From a bacterium (GTDB lineage Bacteria; CAIJMQ01; JAADFP01): 15,081 bases of DNA. The notes below the pieces were generated by a model, which was given only the letters and a program-made list of their open reading frames with translations, did not search any database and was not told the DNA's origin. Shown piece by piece: positions 1-6,810 of the stretch. Made by a program: the position numbers and the translations under genes. The stretch's first letter is position 1. Each line of letters starts with the position of its first letter. The stretch covers positions 1-15,081 of the forward strand of contig JALUVB010000217.1 of the NCBI GenBank assembly GCA_027021085.1, in the 5' to 3' direction.

Positions 1-525
1 GCTGCTGCCCCGGTGCTTAGCCAGCTGGTGAAAATGTACAATGAGACAGCCCACCTGGGGGTATTAGATAGAGGAGAGGTGCTTTATGTGGATACGAAGG
101 AATGTTCACAATTCATGAGAATTACCTCTCATATCGGGCTGCGTAATCCGGTTCATTGCACGGCTCTGGGAAAAGCGATACTGGCATTTTTACCGGAAGA
201 GAGGGTGGAGCAGATATGCAAAGAAAAAGGCATGAAACGTTTCACAAAAAATACCATAACCAGGATAGATGACCTGAAGAACGAGTTAAAAAAGATACGC
301 CGCCTGGGATACGCAGTTGACAATCGGGAGCTGTACGAAAGTACCCGCTGTATTGCTGCTCCGGTGAGAAATCACGAAGGAAAAGTAGTGGGAGCCATTA
401 GTATTTCTGCCCCGGCTAATCGGCTGACCCTGCAGGAGATAAAGAAGATAGGCAAGACCATGGTAGCCATGGCAGGAGAAATTTCCCGGAGTTTAGGCTA
501 CCGGGAACATTCCGTGGGAGAATGA
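1..525 (+). CDS. IclR-family transcriptional regulator, C-terminal part (5' end outside window)
   Basis: The reading frame is open from base 1 and the protein lacks its N-terminal winged-helix DNA-binding domain, which must lie to the left. About 174 residues remain, matching the IclR effector-binding domain. They include a segment like TVHLGVL near the start (here TAHLGVL), the LRNPVHCTALGKAILAFLP stretch that is highly typical of the family, and the C-terminal block YAVDNRELYESTRCIAAPVR followed by VVGAISISAP. IclR proteins bind small metabolites and usually control nearby catabolic genes; the target cannot be read here. A GTG at 13 should not be taken as the start, because the family domain continues upstream of it. 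The last 33 bases overlap the 3' end of the convergent suhB gene, leaving no room for a terminator between them. The family call is secure; ligand and regulon are unknown. Confidence 0.9.
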   Translation, partial: AAAPVLSQLVKMYNETAHLGVLDRGEVLYVDTKECSQFMRITSHIGLRNPVHCTALGKAILAFLPEERVEQICKEKGMKRFTKNTITRIDDLKNELKKIRRLGYAVDNRELYESTRCIAAPVRNHEGKVVGAISISAPANRLTLQEIKKIGKTMVAMAGEISRSLGYREHSVGE

Positions 526-1305
526 TTTATTCTTGCGTATTTCTTCCAGCACTATCCTGTGCAGTTGAGAATTGGAAGCCAGTATTTCTCTCTTTTCCTC
601 GAAGTTTTTCTCTCCGGAAAGGTCAGTGACCTTTCCGCCCGCTTCTTTTACCAGAAGTGCCCCTGCGGATATATCCCAGGGATTGAGCCCAATTTCCCAG
701 AAACAGTCCAGGCGGCCGCAGGCTACGTAGGCAAGGTCTAATGCTGCCGAACCCAGCCTCCTTAAGGAGCCGGCTTTCTTAAGCAAGAGGGCAAATATTC
801 CCAGGTTTCTTTCCTGCCATTCCGGCACCTGGGAAAATCCAGTGGCGATGAGGGCTTCTTTCAAACGGAAACAGGAAGATACTTTTATCGGCAAATTATT
901 CAGGTAAGCTCCCTTTCCCCGCAATGCAGTGAACATCTCTTCCTTGGCAGGGTCATAAACTACTCCCAGCAGGCTTTCTCTGCAATAGGTCAGGGATATG
1001 GAAATAGCAAAATGGGGAATCCCATGAATATAATTCGTGGTTCCGTCAATAGGGTCAACCACCCACATCCACTCCCTTTCCTGCTGTTTACCGCTTTCTT
1101 CCCCGTGGAAACCGGCTACGGGGAAAAGGGGGGGTAGGGTCTCCTGCAGGAAATGTTCTACTTTCAGGTCTGTTTCGCTCACCGGCCCCTGCAGGGGTTT
1201 ATCTTTTATTTTTGCCTTTTTCCCCTGGCAGGCGATTTCCCCTGCTTTCCTGGCCAGTTCCTGTACCGGGTAGAGGAGTGTCTTTAAATCTTTACTTCCT
1301 TCCAT
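493..1305 (-). CDS. suhB: Inositol monophosphatase family phosphatase (SuhB-like)
   Basis: A 270-residue protein of the Mg-dependent inositol monophosphatase superfamily, close to the usual 260-270. Metal-binding motifs are in order: HGEES with Glu69/Glu70, WVVDPIDGTTNYIHG with Asp84 and Asp87, and NPWDISAGALLVKEAGG with Asp211. The family hydrolyses inositol-1-phosphate and related sugar phosphates or 3'-phosphoadenosine nucleotides; bacterial SuhB also works with ribosomal RNA transcription complexes, so the substrate should not be assumed. It is the last gene of the rpsA operon. Its ATG lies within the end of rpe (14-base overlap) and is preceded by an AAGGAA ribosome site about six bases upstream. 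Its 3' end overlaps the convergent regulator gene by 33 bases. Family assignment is firm; the gene name is by similarity. Confidence 0.9.
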   Translation of the reverse strand: MEGSKDLKTLLYPVQELARKAGEIACQGKKAKIKDKPLQGPVSETDLKVEHFLQETLPPLFPVAGFHGEESGKQQEREWMWVVDPIDGTTNYIHGIPHFAISISLTYCRESLLGVVYDPAKEEMFTALRGKGAYLNNLPIKVSSCFRLKEALIATGFSQVPEWQERNLGIFALLLKKAGSLRRLGSAALDLAYVACGRLDCFWEIGLNPWDISAGALLVKEAGGKVTDLSGEKNFEEKREILASNSQLHRIVLEEIRKNKSFSHGMFPVA

Positions 1306-2002
1306 GGTTGTTCCTTAGTGTAGAGAGCAGTTCTTTGATTCTGGGATTGCGGAAAAATGATGTTCCCATTACCAGGACATTTGCCCCGGCCTCTAATACT
1401 GCCGGGATAGTCTCCTCGTTTATTCCCCCGTCCACTTTGATATTCCCGGGGAAAATCTTACGCAGTGCCCGGATTTTATCCAGGGTTTCCGGGATAAATT
1501 TCTGTCCCCCAAACCCCGGGTTAACAGACATCAGCAAAATTTCATCCACCCGGGGGAATAAATTTTTGCCGCAGAGGGGAGTAGAAGGGTTGTAAACCAG
1601 GCATGCTTTCATGCCCAGCTCTTTGACTTCTGCTATTCTTTCCTGAAGAATTTCCTCGTTTACCGCCTCTACCCTTTTGGGATACTCGTAGCGAGGGGGG
1701 AGGGCTTTTCCGTACTCTTCTACGTGGAAGTTAATCTGGTCTGCTCCCGCTTTCCTGAAAGCGGAAAAATAACGGTGGGGCTTTTCTATCATGAGATGCA
1801 CGTCTAAGAAGAGGGGGGTGATTCTGCGGATGCATTCCACCACCACCTGGCCTATGCTTATGTTGGGAACGAAAACCCCGTCCATCACGTCAATATGAAG
1901 CCGGTCGGCTCCAAGGTTTTCTGCCTTTTTTATCTCTTCCCCCAGCCGGGTGAAATCACAGGCTAAGATGCTGGGAGCTATTTCAAGGGAAAGGGGTTTC
2001 AT
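1292..2002 (-). CDS. rpe: Ribulose-phosphate 3-epimerase
   Basis: A 236-residue TIM-barrel enzyme interconverting ribulose 5-phosphate and xylulose 5-phosphate in the pentose phosphate pathway. Visible signatures are APSILACDF at residues 9-17, LHIDVMDG with metal ligands His36 and Asp38, DVHLMIE with His69, LLMSVNPGFGGQ (phosphate-side loop), and KVDGGI with catalytic Asp191. The typical length is about 220; the extra residues lie at about 97-118, between FHVEE and the helix before MKACLVYNPSTPL, where related enzymes are shorter. The catalytic residues are all present, so it should be active. The gene joins accA through a TGATG stop/start overlap of one base, with only a weak ribosome site, suggesting translational coupling, and overlaps suhB by 14 bases. 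Confidence 0.96.
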   Translation of the reverse strand: MKPLSLEIAPSILACDFTRLGEEIKKAENLGADRLHIDVMDGVFVPNISIGQVVVECIRRITPLFLDVHLMIEKPHRYFSAFRKAGADQINFHVEEYGKALPPRYEYPKRVEAVNEEILQERIAEVKELGMKACLVYNPSTPLCGKNLFPRVDEILLMSVNPGFGGQKFIPETLDKIRALRKIFPGNIKVDGGINEETIPAVLEAGANVLVMGTSFFRNPRIKELLSTLRNNHGRK

Positions 2003-2964
2003 CAGTCTTTCTGCAAGGTAAATTTGCCTATTTTACGGTATTTTTTATAGCGTAATTCCAGAAGCTCCTCTACGGGAAGAGCAAGCAGCTCTTTTATAGA
2101 TTTCTTGAGAACTTTCCTGAGGTTTTCAGCGGATTCCCTGGGAAATTTGTGCGCTCCTCCCAGGGGTTCGGGTATTATCCCGTCTATTATCCCCAGTTTG
2201 GTTAAATCCTGGCAGGTGATTCCCTGCACTTTTGCCGCCTGGGGAGCGTTGGAGGCGTCTCTCCAGAGAATAGCACTGCATGCTTCCGGCGTACACACGT
2301 AATATACAGCATTTTCCATCATGTATATCCTGTCTGCCACTCCTATTCCCAGAGCTCCTCCACTTCCCCCTTCTCCGATTACGATGGAAATTATAGGTGT
2401 TTTCAAGCGAGCCATACTCATCAGATTCCTGGCAATGGCTTCTGCCTGCCCTCTTTCTTCTGCTCCTATTCCCGGGAAAGCTCCCGGAGTATCTATAAGA
2501 GTAAGCACGGGCAGATGAAACTTCTCTGCCAGCCTCATCAGCCTTAAAGCTTTCCGGTATCCTTCCGGGTTGGGCATACCAAAATTGCGGCGCAGGTTTT
2601 CCCTGGTCTCTCTTCCCTTCTGGTGTCCTATAACTATTACCGTGTGCTCTTCAAACCTGGCTAAACCGCCCACTATGGCTTCATCTTCAGAAAACAGCCT
2701 GTCTCCTGCCAGATTGACGAAATCCTCCATCAATAGGTTTATGTAATCAAGAGTATAGGGTCTTTTCGGGTGACGGGCAAGCAGAGTACGTTGCCAGGGG
2801 GTAAGGTTCTTAAATATCTTTTCCCGGGAAAGTTTAACTTCTTTCTCTAACTTTTCTATTTGCTGGGATAGGTCAAGATTCTTTTCCTCCCCGAATCTTT
2901 TTAATTCTTCTACTTTCCTCTCTAACTCGTAAATGGGCTTTTCAAAATCCAGTTCTCCCTTCAT
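2002..2964 (-). CDS. accA: Acetyl-CoA carboxylase carboxyltransferase subunit alpha
   Basis: A 320-residue protein, the usual AccA length. With AccD it forms the carboxyltransferase that moves the carboxyl group from biotin-BCCP to acetyl-CoA, making malonyl-CoA for fatty-acid synthesis. An N-terminal helical, coiled-coil-like segment (about residues 7-50) leads into the crotonase-type domain. Key blocks are LARHPKRPYTLDYI, NPEGYRKALRLMRLAEKF, LIDTPGAFPGIGAEERGQ and the oxyanion-loop motif IGEGGSGGALGIG at about 196-208, followed by YYVCTPEACSAILW. The zinc ribbon belongs to the partner AccD, which is not in this window, so the two halves are encoded apart. A GAGGT ribosome site lies about seven bases before the ATG. 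Only ten bases separate it from the upstream L,D-transpeptidase gene. Confidence 0.97.
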   Translation of the reverse strand: MKGELDFEKPIYELERKVEELKRFGEEKNLDLSQQIEKLEKEVKLSREKIFKNLTPWQRTLLARHPKRPYTLDYINLLMEDFVNLAGDRLFSEDEAIVGGLARFEEHTVIVIGHQKGRETRENLRRNFGMPNPEGYRKALRLMRLAEKFHLPVLTLIDTPGAFPGIGAEERGQAEAIARNLMSMARLKTPIISIVIGEGGSGGALGIGVADRIYMMENAVYYVCTPEACSAILWRDASNAPQAAKVQGITCQDLTKLGIIDGIIPEPLGGAHKFPRESAENLRKVLKKSIKELLALPVEELLELRYKKYRKIGKFTLQKD

Positions 2965-2974
2965 AAGATAAACC

Positions 2975-3973
2975 TCACTTCTTTATTACCACAGGAGTTC
3001 CTCTGGCTACCAGTACATAGAGTTCTTCCACGTCGTCCTTCAGCATTCTTATGCAGCCGTTGCTGACGCTTTTGCCGATATCTTCCGGGTTAACAGATTC
3101 ATGAATGCCGATTCCTTTCACATCCAGCCCAATCCAGCGGGATCCCAAGAGGTTCTCGGGACTGCCGGGTGGAATAGGGCCCTTATCGGAGTACCATACA
3201 GGATTCTTCAGCCTGTCTGTAACTTTGAATTCTCCCACCGGGGTCTTATCATCTGCGCCGGTAGCTACCGGGTACACCTTGAAAAGTTTACCCGCATAAT
3301 ACAGATAGAGACGATGCTTATTCAATAATATCTCTATGGAAAATTTACCCGGAATAACAGTAAGCTTATCACCCGGCCGGATGATAATTCGCTTTAAGTT
3401 ATTTCTCTTCATGAGAAGGTCCACGGTGGTATGGAATTTCTTGGCTATTTTATAGAGAGAATCACCCGGTTTAACCTCGTATTCCACACTTCCCGGGAAA
3501 GATATTTTCCCGGAGAGCATCTCTTCGCTAATGCTTCCCAGTTTTTTCTCTATTTCCTCTCTCAGCGGATGCTCCGGATAGGTCTCCAGCAAGGAGAGAA
3601 ACATCTCCCGTGCCTTCTCCAGGTTCCCCTTCTGGAATTCTATGTTCGCCTGGTAAAAAGCTACCATGTCCTGGTATTTATCGCCGGTTTGAGCCCAGTA
3701 CTCCCCTGCGCCATCGTAGTCTCCCAGCTGGTAGGCGCATACTCCCATGCGATAAAGTACTTCCTCGCGGTTTTCTTTTATCCTGGGAAGCAGGGATTTA
3801 TAAAGCTGGAGTGCTTCCGAATAATTCTCCTCCTGGAATAATTGGTTAGCTGAAGCGAGGCTGCGTGTAAACTCCTTCTCGGCTCTTACTGCTGCTCCCT
3901 TTTTCCAGCCCCAGAAACTTCCTGCCAATATAAGTGCCAGTATCAATACTACCCATACGATATTCTTTCTCAT
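2975..3973 (-). CDS. Membrane-anchored L,D-transpeptidase with TPR-like, LysM and YkuD domains
   Basis: Predicted periplasmic peptidoglycan cross-linking or lipoprotein-attaching enzyme, 332 residues. In order: a positively charged N-terminus and hydrophobic segment at about 5-22 (signal anchor); helical tetratricopeptide-like repeats at about 38-145; a LysM peptidoglycan-binding domain at about 164-207 (YEVKPGDSLYKIAKKF); and a YkuD catalytic domain at about 212-331. The active-site motif is complete: His291 in GIGIHES, then SVSNGCIRM with catalytic Cys307 and Arg309. I place the start at the ATG ending at 3973, not the one four codons upstream. It forms an ATGA overlap with the kinase stop and has GGAGGG at 3978-3983, which would lie inside the longer form. 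Sharing an operon with a Ser/Thr kinase suggests, but does not show, control of wall synthesis. Confidence 0.93.
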   Translation of the reverse strand: MRKNIVWVVLILALILAGSFWGWKKGAAVRAEKEFTRSLASANQLFQEENYSEALQLYKSLLPRIKENREEVLYRMGVCAYQLGDYDGAGEYWAQTGDKYQDMVAFYQANIEFQKGNLEKAREMFLSLLETYPEHPLREEIEKKLGSISEEMLSGKISFPGSVEYEVKPGDSLYKIAKKFHTTVDLLMKRNNLKRIIIRPGDKLTVIPGKFSIEILLNKHRLYLYYAGKLFKVYPVATGADDKTPVGEFKVTDRLKNPVWYSDKGPIPPGSPENLLGSRWIGLDVKGIGIHESVNPEDIGKSVSNGCIRMLKDDVEELYVLVARGTPVVIKK

Positions 3974-4794
3974 GTCTCCCTCCATTCTATTGTTCTGTCC
4001 ACTTTCCCCCAGGCAGTTCTTCCCAGGTCAAGCAGTAATTGCGATATATGCGGCCTATTTTTTGGCTCCCGGTGGATAGCAGAAAGGATGAGGGCATCTA
4101 AGGCAGGAGGGACCCGGGGATTATAGAAAGAGGGGGGTGGCACTCTTATTTTGTTATTGTTTTTCTTCCTGAGAAGCCCGGCGATACTTTCTGCTTCATA
4201 GGGAACCCTTTTGGTAATCATCTCGTAAAGCAAAACTCCGTAGGAAAATACATCCGAATGCTCGGAAAATTTCCCCTTGCTCAACACTTCAGGAGCTACG
4301 TACACAGGAGTTCCTTTTGCCTTCCTTTTCCACAAAAACCGCCTTTTCCTGGTAGCCAAGCCAAAATCTACCAGCTTGATTTCTCCCTTATGTGAAACCA
4401 TAATGTTTTCCGGCTTTATATCGTTATGTAATATACCATGCGTATGCAAATAATTAATCGCTTCTCCAATCTTCCAGGCCAGTGGGAAGAAATTTTCAGA
4501 TATTACTATTCTCTCTCTCATTAAAATATTTTTCAAGTTCCTTCCTTCCACCCATTCCAGGACCATAAGAGGAGTTCTTTTCAATTCGTATATCTTGACT
4601 ATGTAGGGATGGTTAAGGCGGTAGAGAATTTCTCCCTCTCTCCAGAAGTCAAGGTATACATCTCTGCGGTTTTTAAATTGAGGTTTAAGCATCTTTATTG
4701 CTACCTCTTTTCCCTTTTTATCAGTTGCCCGGTAAATTATAGATACACCTCCCTCGTGTGCTTTTTTTAAAATATTGTATCCTTCCAGTTCCAT
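3970..4794 (-). CDS. Hanks-type serine/threonine protein kinase, catalytic domain only, non-RD
   Basis: A 274-residue protein that is almost entirely a eukaryotic-like kinase domain. Visible: VAIKML with ATP-anchoring Lys34; a glycine loop reduced to HEGGVSIIY (residues 13-21) in place of the usual GxGxxG; the catalytic loop HNDIKPENIM with Asp115 and Asn120; DFG with Asp133; GTPVYVAPE with Glu159; and HSDVFSYGVLLYEM in subdomain IX. The residue before the catalytic Asp is Asn114 rather than Arg, so it is a non-RD kinase and may not need activation-loop phosphorylation. No transmembrane segment, PASTA repeat or other sensor is present, so it should be soluble. The start codon overlaps the upstream stop (TAATG) and the stop overlaps the transpeptidase start (ATGA), indicating coupled expression. 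Substrates are unknown. Confidence 0.93.
   Translation of the reverse strand: MELEGYNILKKAHEGGVSIIYRATDKKGKEVAIKMLKPQFKNRRDVYLDFWREGEILYRLNHPYIVKIYELKRTPLMVLEWVEGRNLKNILMRERIVISENFFPLAWKIGEAINYLHTHGILHNDIKPENIMVSHKGEIKLVDFGLATRKRRFLWKRKAKGTPVYVAPEVLSKGKFSEHSDVFSYGVLLYEMITKRVPYEAESIAGLLRKKNNNKIRVPPPSFYNPRVPPALDALILSAIHREPKNRPHISQLLLDLGRTAWGKVDRTIEWRET
3978..3983 (-). promoter_or_regulatory. Shine-Dalgarno site fixing the L,D-transpeptidase start
   Basis: Reading the minus strand, GGAGGG lies four bases before the ATG that overlaps the kinase stop codon as ATGA. An alternative in-frame ATG four codons upstream (3983-3985) has no ribosome site in front of it and would place this GGAGGG inside the coding region. 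The shorter protein is therefore preferred. Confidence 0.65.
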
Positions 4795-5105
4795 TATTTC
4801 TTAAGGATATCACGGAGCTCTTTTGCTACTCGGTAGGGTTTGCTAAGTAAACGGAAAGGAAGAGAAAATACAAAGTGGCTTAAATCCTTTCTCACTTCTT
4901 CTGTTAGACGGTCGGGCTTGCTGACGAAGCGGGAAATTACCTCTTCTGTGTAATACTTGAGCAATTTTTCCCGGGAAATATCGAGAGAGTAACCGCACTC
5001 CTCGCATTTGATTCTCTTGAGAATACCAGAAACGTATTCTACGGAGTGTGCTGTCTCTTTATCGCAACTGTGACAGAAGAGTTTCGTGGTGAAAGATTCT
5101 ATCAA
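4794..5105 (-). CDS. Small zinc-ribbon protein of unknown function
   Basis: A 103-residue protein. Near the N-terminus are two CxxC knuckles, CHSC (Cys11, Cys14) and CEEC (Cys34, Cys37), spaced as in a zinc ribbon; the rest is basic and probably helical, with no membrane segment. The start is a TTG placed directly after the rpsA stop codon (TGATTG). It is supported by a near-perfect ribosome site, AAGGAGG at 5114-5120, eight bases upstream, and by the absence of any other start codon before the zinc ribbon. It sits between rpsA and the kinase gene, so it is probably made along with S1. A role in RNA or ribosome binding, or as a kinase partner, is possible but not shown. I do not recognise a named family with confidence. 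Confidence 0.75.
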   Translation of the reverse strand: MIESFTTKLFCHSCDKETAHSVEYVSGILKRIKCEECGYSLDISREKLLKYYTEEVISRFVSKPDRLTEEVRKDLSHFVFSLPFRLLSKPYRVAKELRDILKK

Positions 5106-6671
5106 TCACTCCACCTCCTTCTCCGGCCCCTTCATGCTTAGACCCATTCTCCGTGCTTCCGGAGAGAGCCTGACAATCCAAACCTTCACCTTGTCTCCCA
5201 CAGAGAGAATCTCCCGTGGATTTTTGCTTTTTTCATCTACCATTTGAGAAATGTGGAGAAGTCCTTCTACCCCCTCTTCAACTTCTATAAAGGCACCGAA
5301 GTCAGTGATTTTGGTTACTGTTCCCTCTAATTCCATCCCCACAGAGTATTTCTTTCCCACGTTTTCCCAGGGGTCGGGAAGAAGCTGCTTGCGACTCAGA
5401 ACGAGCCGGCGGTTTTCTTCGTCCAGGTCCGTAACAATTGCCTGAACAGTTTCACCTTTTTTGACTATCTTCTTGGGATCCACCTGTCCCTGTGACCAGA
5501 CTAACTCATGGGCAGAGATTATCCCTTCTATTCCATCTTCTACTTCTATGTAAATGGCATGCTCAGTAATGCCTTTTACCTTCCCTTCCAGTATGGAGCC
5601 TACGGAGTATTTCTCTTTAACCTGCAGCCAGGGATCAGGTTCTATCTGTTTTATACTGAGAGCCATTTTTTTGTTCTCTTTGTCAATGGAGAGCACCACT
5701 GCTTCCACTATATCTCCCATGCCTGCCACCTGGGAGGGATGGGTAATTCTTTTTCGCCAGGAAAGCTCCGAGATATGCACCAGGCCTTCCACCCCTTCCT
5801 CCAATTCTACAAATAGACCGTAATGAGTGAGGTTCACTACCCGTCCTTTTACCCGTGAACCCGGAGGATACTTCTTCTCCACTTCTTCCCAGGGGTTGGG
5901 AGTCTTTTGTTTCAACCCGAGAGAAATCCTTTCCTTACTTTTATCCACGTCTAAGACCACTACCTCTATTTCCTGTCCCACCACCAATACCTCGGAAGGG
6001 TGCGAAATCCTTCCCCAGGAAATATCGGAGATATGCAGCAGTCCGTCAAGTCCTCCCAGGTCAATGAAAGCCCCGAAATCTGTTATATTCTTTACTTTTC
6101 CCTTTATCAGGGCACCTGCTTCCAGAGAAGAGAGCAACTCCTGCTTTCTCCGCTCTTTCTCTTCCTCCATAAACATTTTATGGGATACCACTACATTCCT
6201 GCGCCACTGGGTCATCTTGATTATTTTAAGGGCAAGTTCTTCCCCTACCAGTGCACGGGAACTGATATCCTCTGCGGAAATCTGGGAAGAAGGCAGGAAA
6301 GCTGGAACCCCTGCATCCACTACGAATCCACCCTTGATTTTCTTGACTACCTTGCCTTTTACCGGCTCGCTGTCCCGGTAGGCTTTCTGAAGCCTTTCCC
6401 AGTGTTTTATGAGGTCTGCTTTCTCCAGGGAGAGGACTACTCTCCCCTCAACGTTTTCCCTGCTTTCTACGAGCACATCAATTTCATGCCCTATTTTCAC
6501 TTCCTCCGGATTCTCAAAATCGTTGAGCGACAGAATCCCTTCAGATTTGTAGCCGATTTCTACCAGAACCTCGTTACCAATAATCTTGACTACTTTGCCC
6601 TTAACTACCTGCCCCTCTTTTATGCGGGGAACACTTTCCTCTAACAGCTTATTGAGTTCTTCTCTTTCCAT
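5106..6671 (-). CDS. rpsA: 30S ribosomal protein S1
   Basis: A 521-residue protein made of six S1 RNA-binding (OB-fold) domains at about residues 20-84, 102-165, 186-254, 271-341, 358-428 and 445-513. The first two are divergent, as in true S1, and the last four carry the canonical pattern such as ITDFGAFIDLGGLDGLLHIS. E. coli S1 is 557 residues with six domains, so this is full length. S1 binds mRNA on the 30S subunit and helps start translation of structured or weak-SD messages. It is the first gene of a seven-gene minus-strand operon. No Shine-Dalgarno sequence lies at a useful distance from its ATG, and an in-frame TAA lies within the -10 region upstream, so the ATG at 6671 is the first usable standard start. 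Confidence 0.96.
   Translation of the reverse strand: MEREELNKLLEESVPRIKEGQVVKGKVVKIIGNEVLVEIGYKSEGILSLNDFENPEEVKIGHEIDVLVESRENVEGRVVLSLEKADLIKHWERLQKAYRDSEPVKGKVVKKIKGGFVVDAGVPAFLPSSQISAEDISSRALVGEELALKIIKMTQWRRNVVVSHKMFMEEEKERRKQELLSSLEAGALIKGKVKNITDFGAFIDLGGLDGLLHISDISWGRISHPSEVLVVGQEIEVVVLDVDKSKERISLGLKQKTPNPWEEVEKKYPPGSRVKGRVVNLTHYGLFVELEEGVEGLVHISELSWRKRITHPSQVAGMGDIVEAVVLSIDKENKKMALSIKQIEPDPWLQVKEKYSVGSILEGKVKGITEHAIYIEVEDGIEGIISAHELVWSQGQVDPKKIVKKGETVQAIVTDLDEENRRLVLSRKQLLPDPWENVGKKYSVGMELEGTVTKITDFGAFIEVEEGVEGLLHISQMVDEKSKNPREILSVGDKVKVWIVRLSPEARRMGLSMKGPEKEVE
5114..5120 (-). promoter_or_regulatory. Strong Shine-Dalgarno site for the TTG start of the zinc-ribbon gene
   Basis: On the minus strand AAGGAGG (continuing GTGG) ends eight bases before the TTG at 5105. 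It lies inside the last codons of rpsA. This site is what makes a TTG start believable and allows the small protein to be translated independently of S1. Confidence 0.7.
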
Positions 6672-6683
6672 AATAATAGCCGA

Positions 6684-6712
6684 AGTTTACACTCTCCTTT
6701 CTTTTATGTCAA
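6684..6712 (-). promoter_or_regulatory. Sigma70-type promoter of the rpsA operon
   Basis: Reading the minus strand: a perfect -35 TTGACA (6707-6712), a 17-base spacer, and -10 TAAACT (6684-6689), then only 12 bases to the rpsA ATG. A start site about seven bases past the -10 would give an mRNA leader of roughly five bases, too short for a ribosome site. This is the only convincing promoter for the seven downstream genes. Confidence 0.75.
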
Positions 6713-6754
6713 TACCAAATCCTAACATAAAACACCCAAATCTACAATAGGGGG

Positions 6755-6783
6755 TGGTTAAATAAGGTAAACTTTGATAAAAT
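6755..6783 (+). promoter_or_regulatory. Weak candidate promoter for the gene at 6811 and dprA
   Basis: A -10-like TAAAAT at 6778-6783 is preceded after 17 bases by TGGTTA (6755-6760), a poor -35. Transcription would begin at about 6790, divergent from the rpsA promoter, placing the GGGAGG ribosome site at 6794-6799 just inside the transcript. The call rests mainly on the -10 and the position. Confidence 0.3.
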
Positions 6784-6810
6784 TTTTCTGTGTGGGAGGT
6801 AAATGTCTCT

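Noticed and set aside
5508-6644. Long open frames on + across rpsA
   Set aside because: They are antisense shadows of the S1 gene, with repeated low-complexity Ser/Pro/Phe-rich translations produced by its repeated domains.
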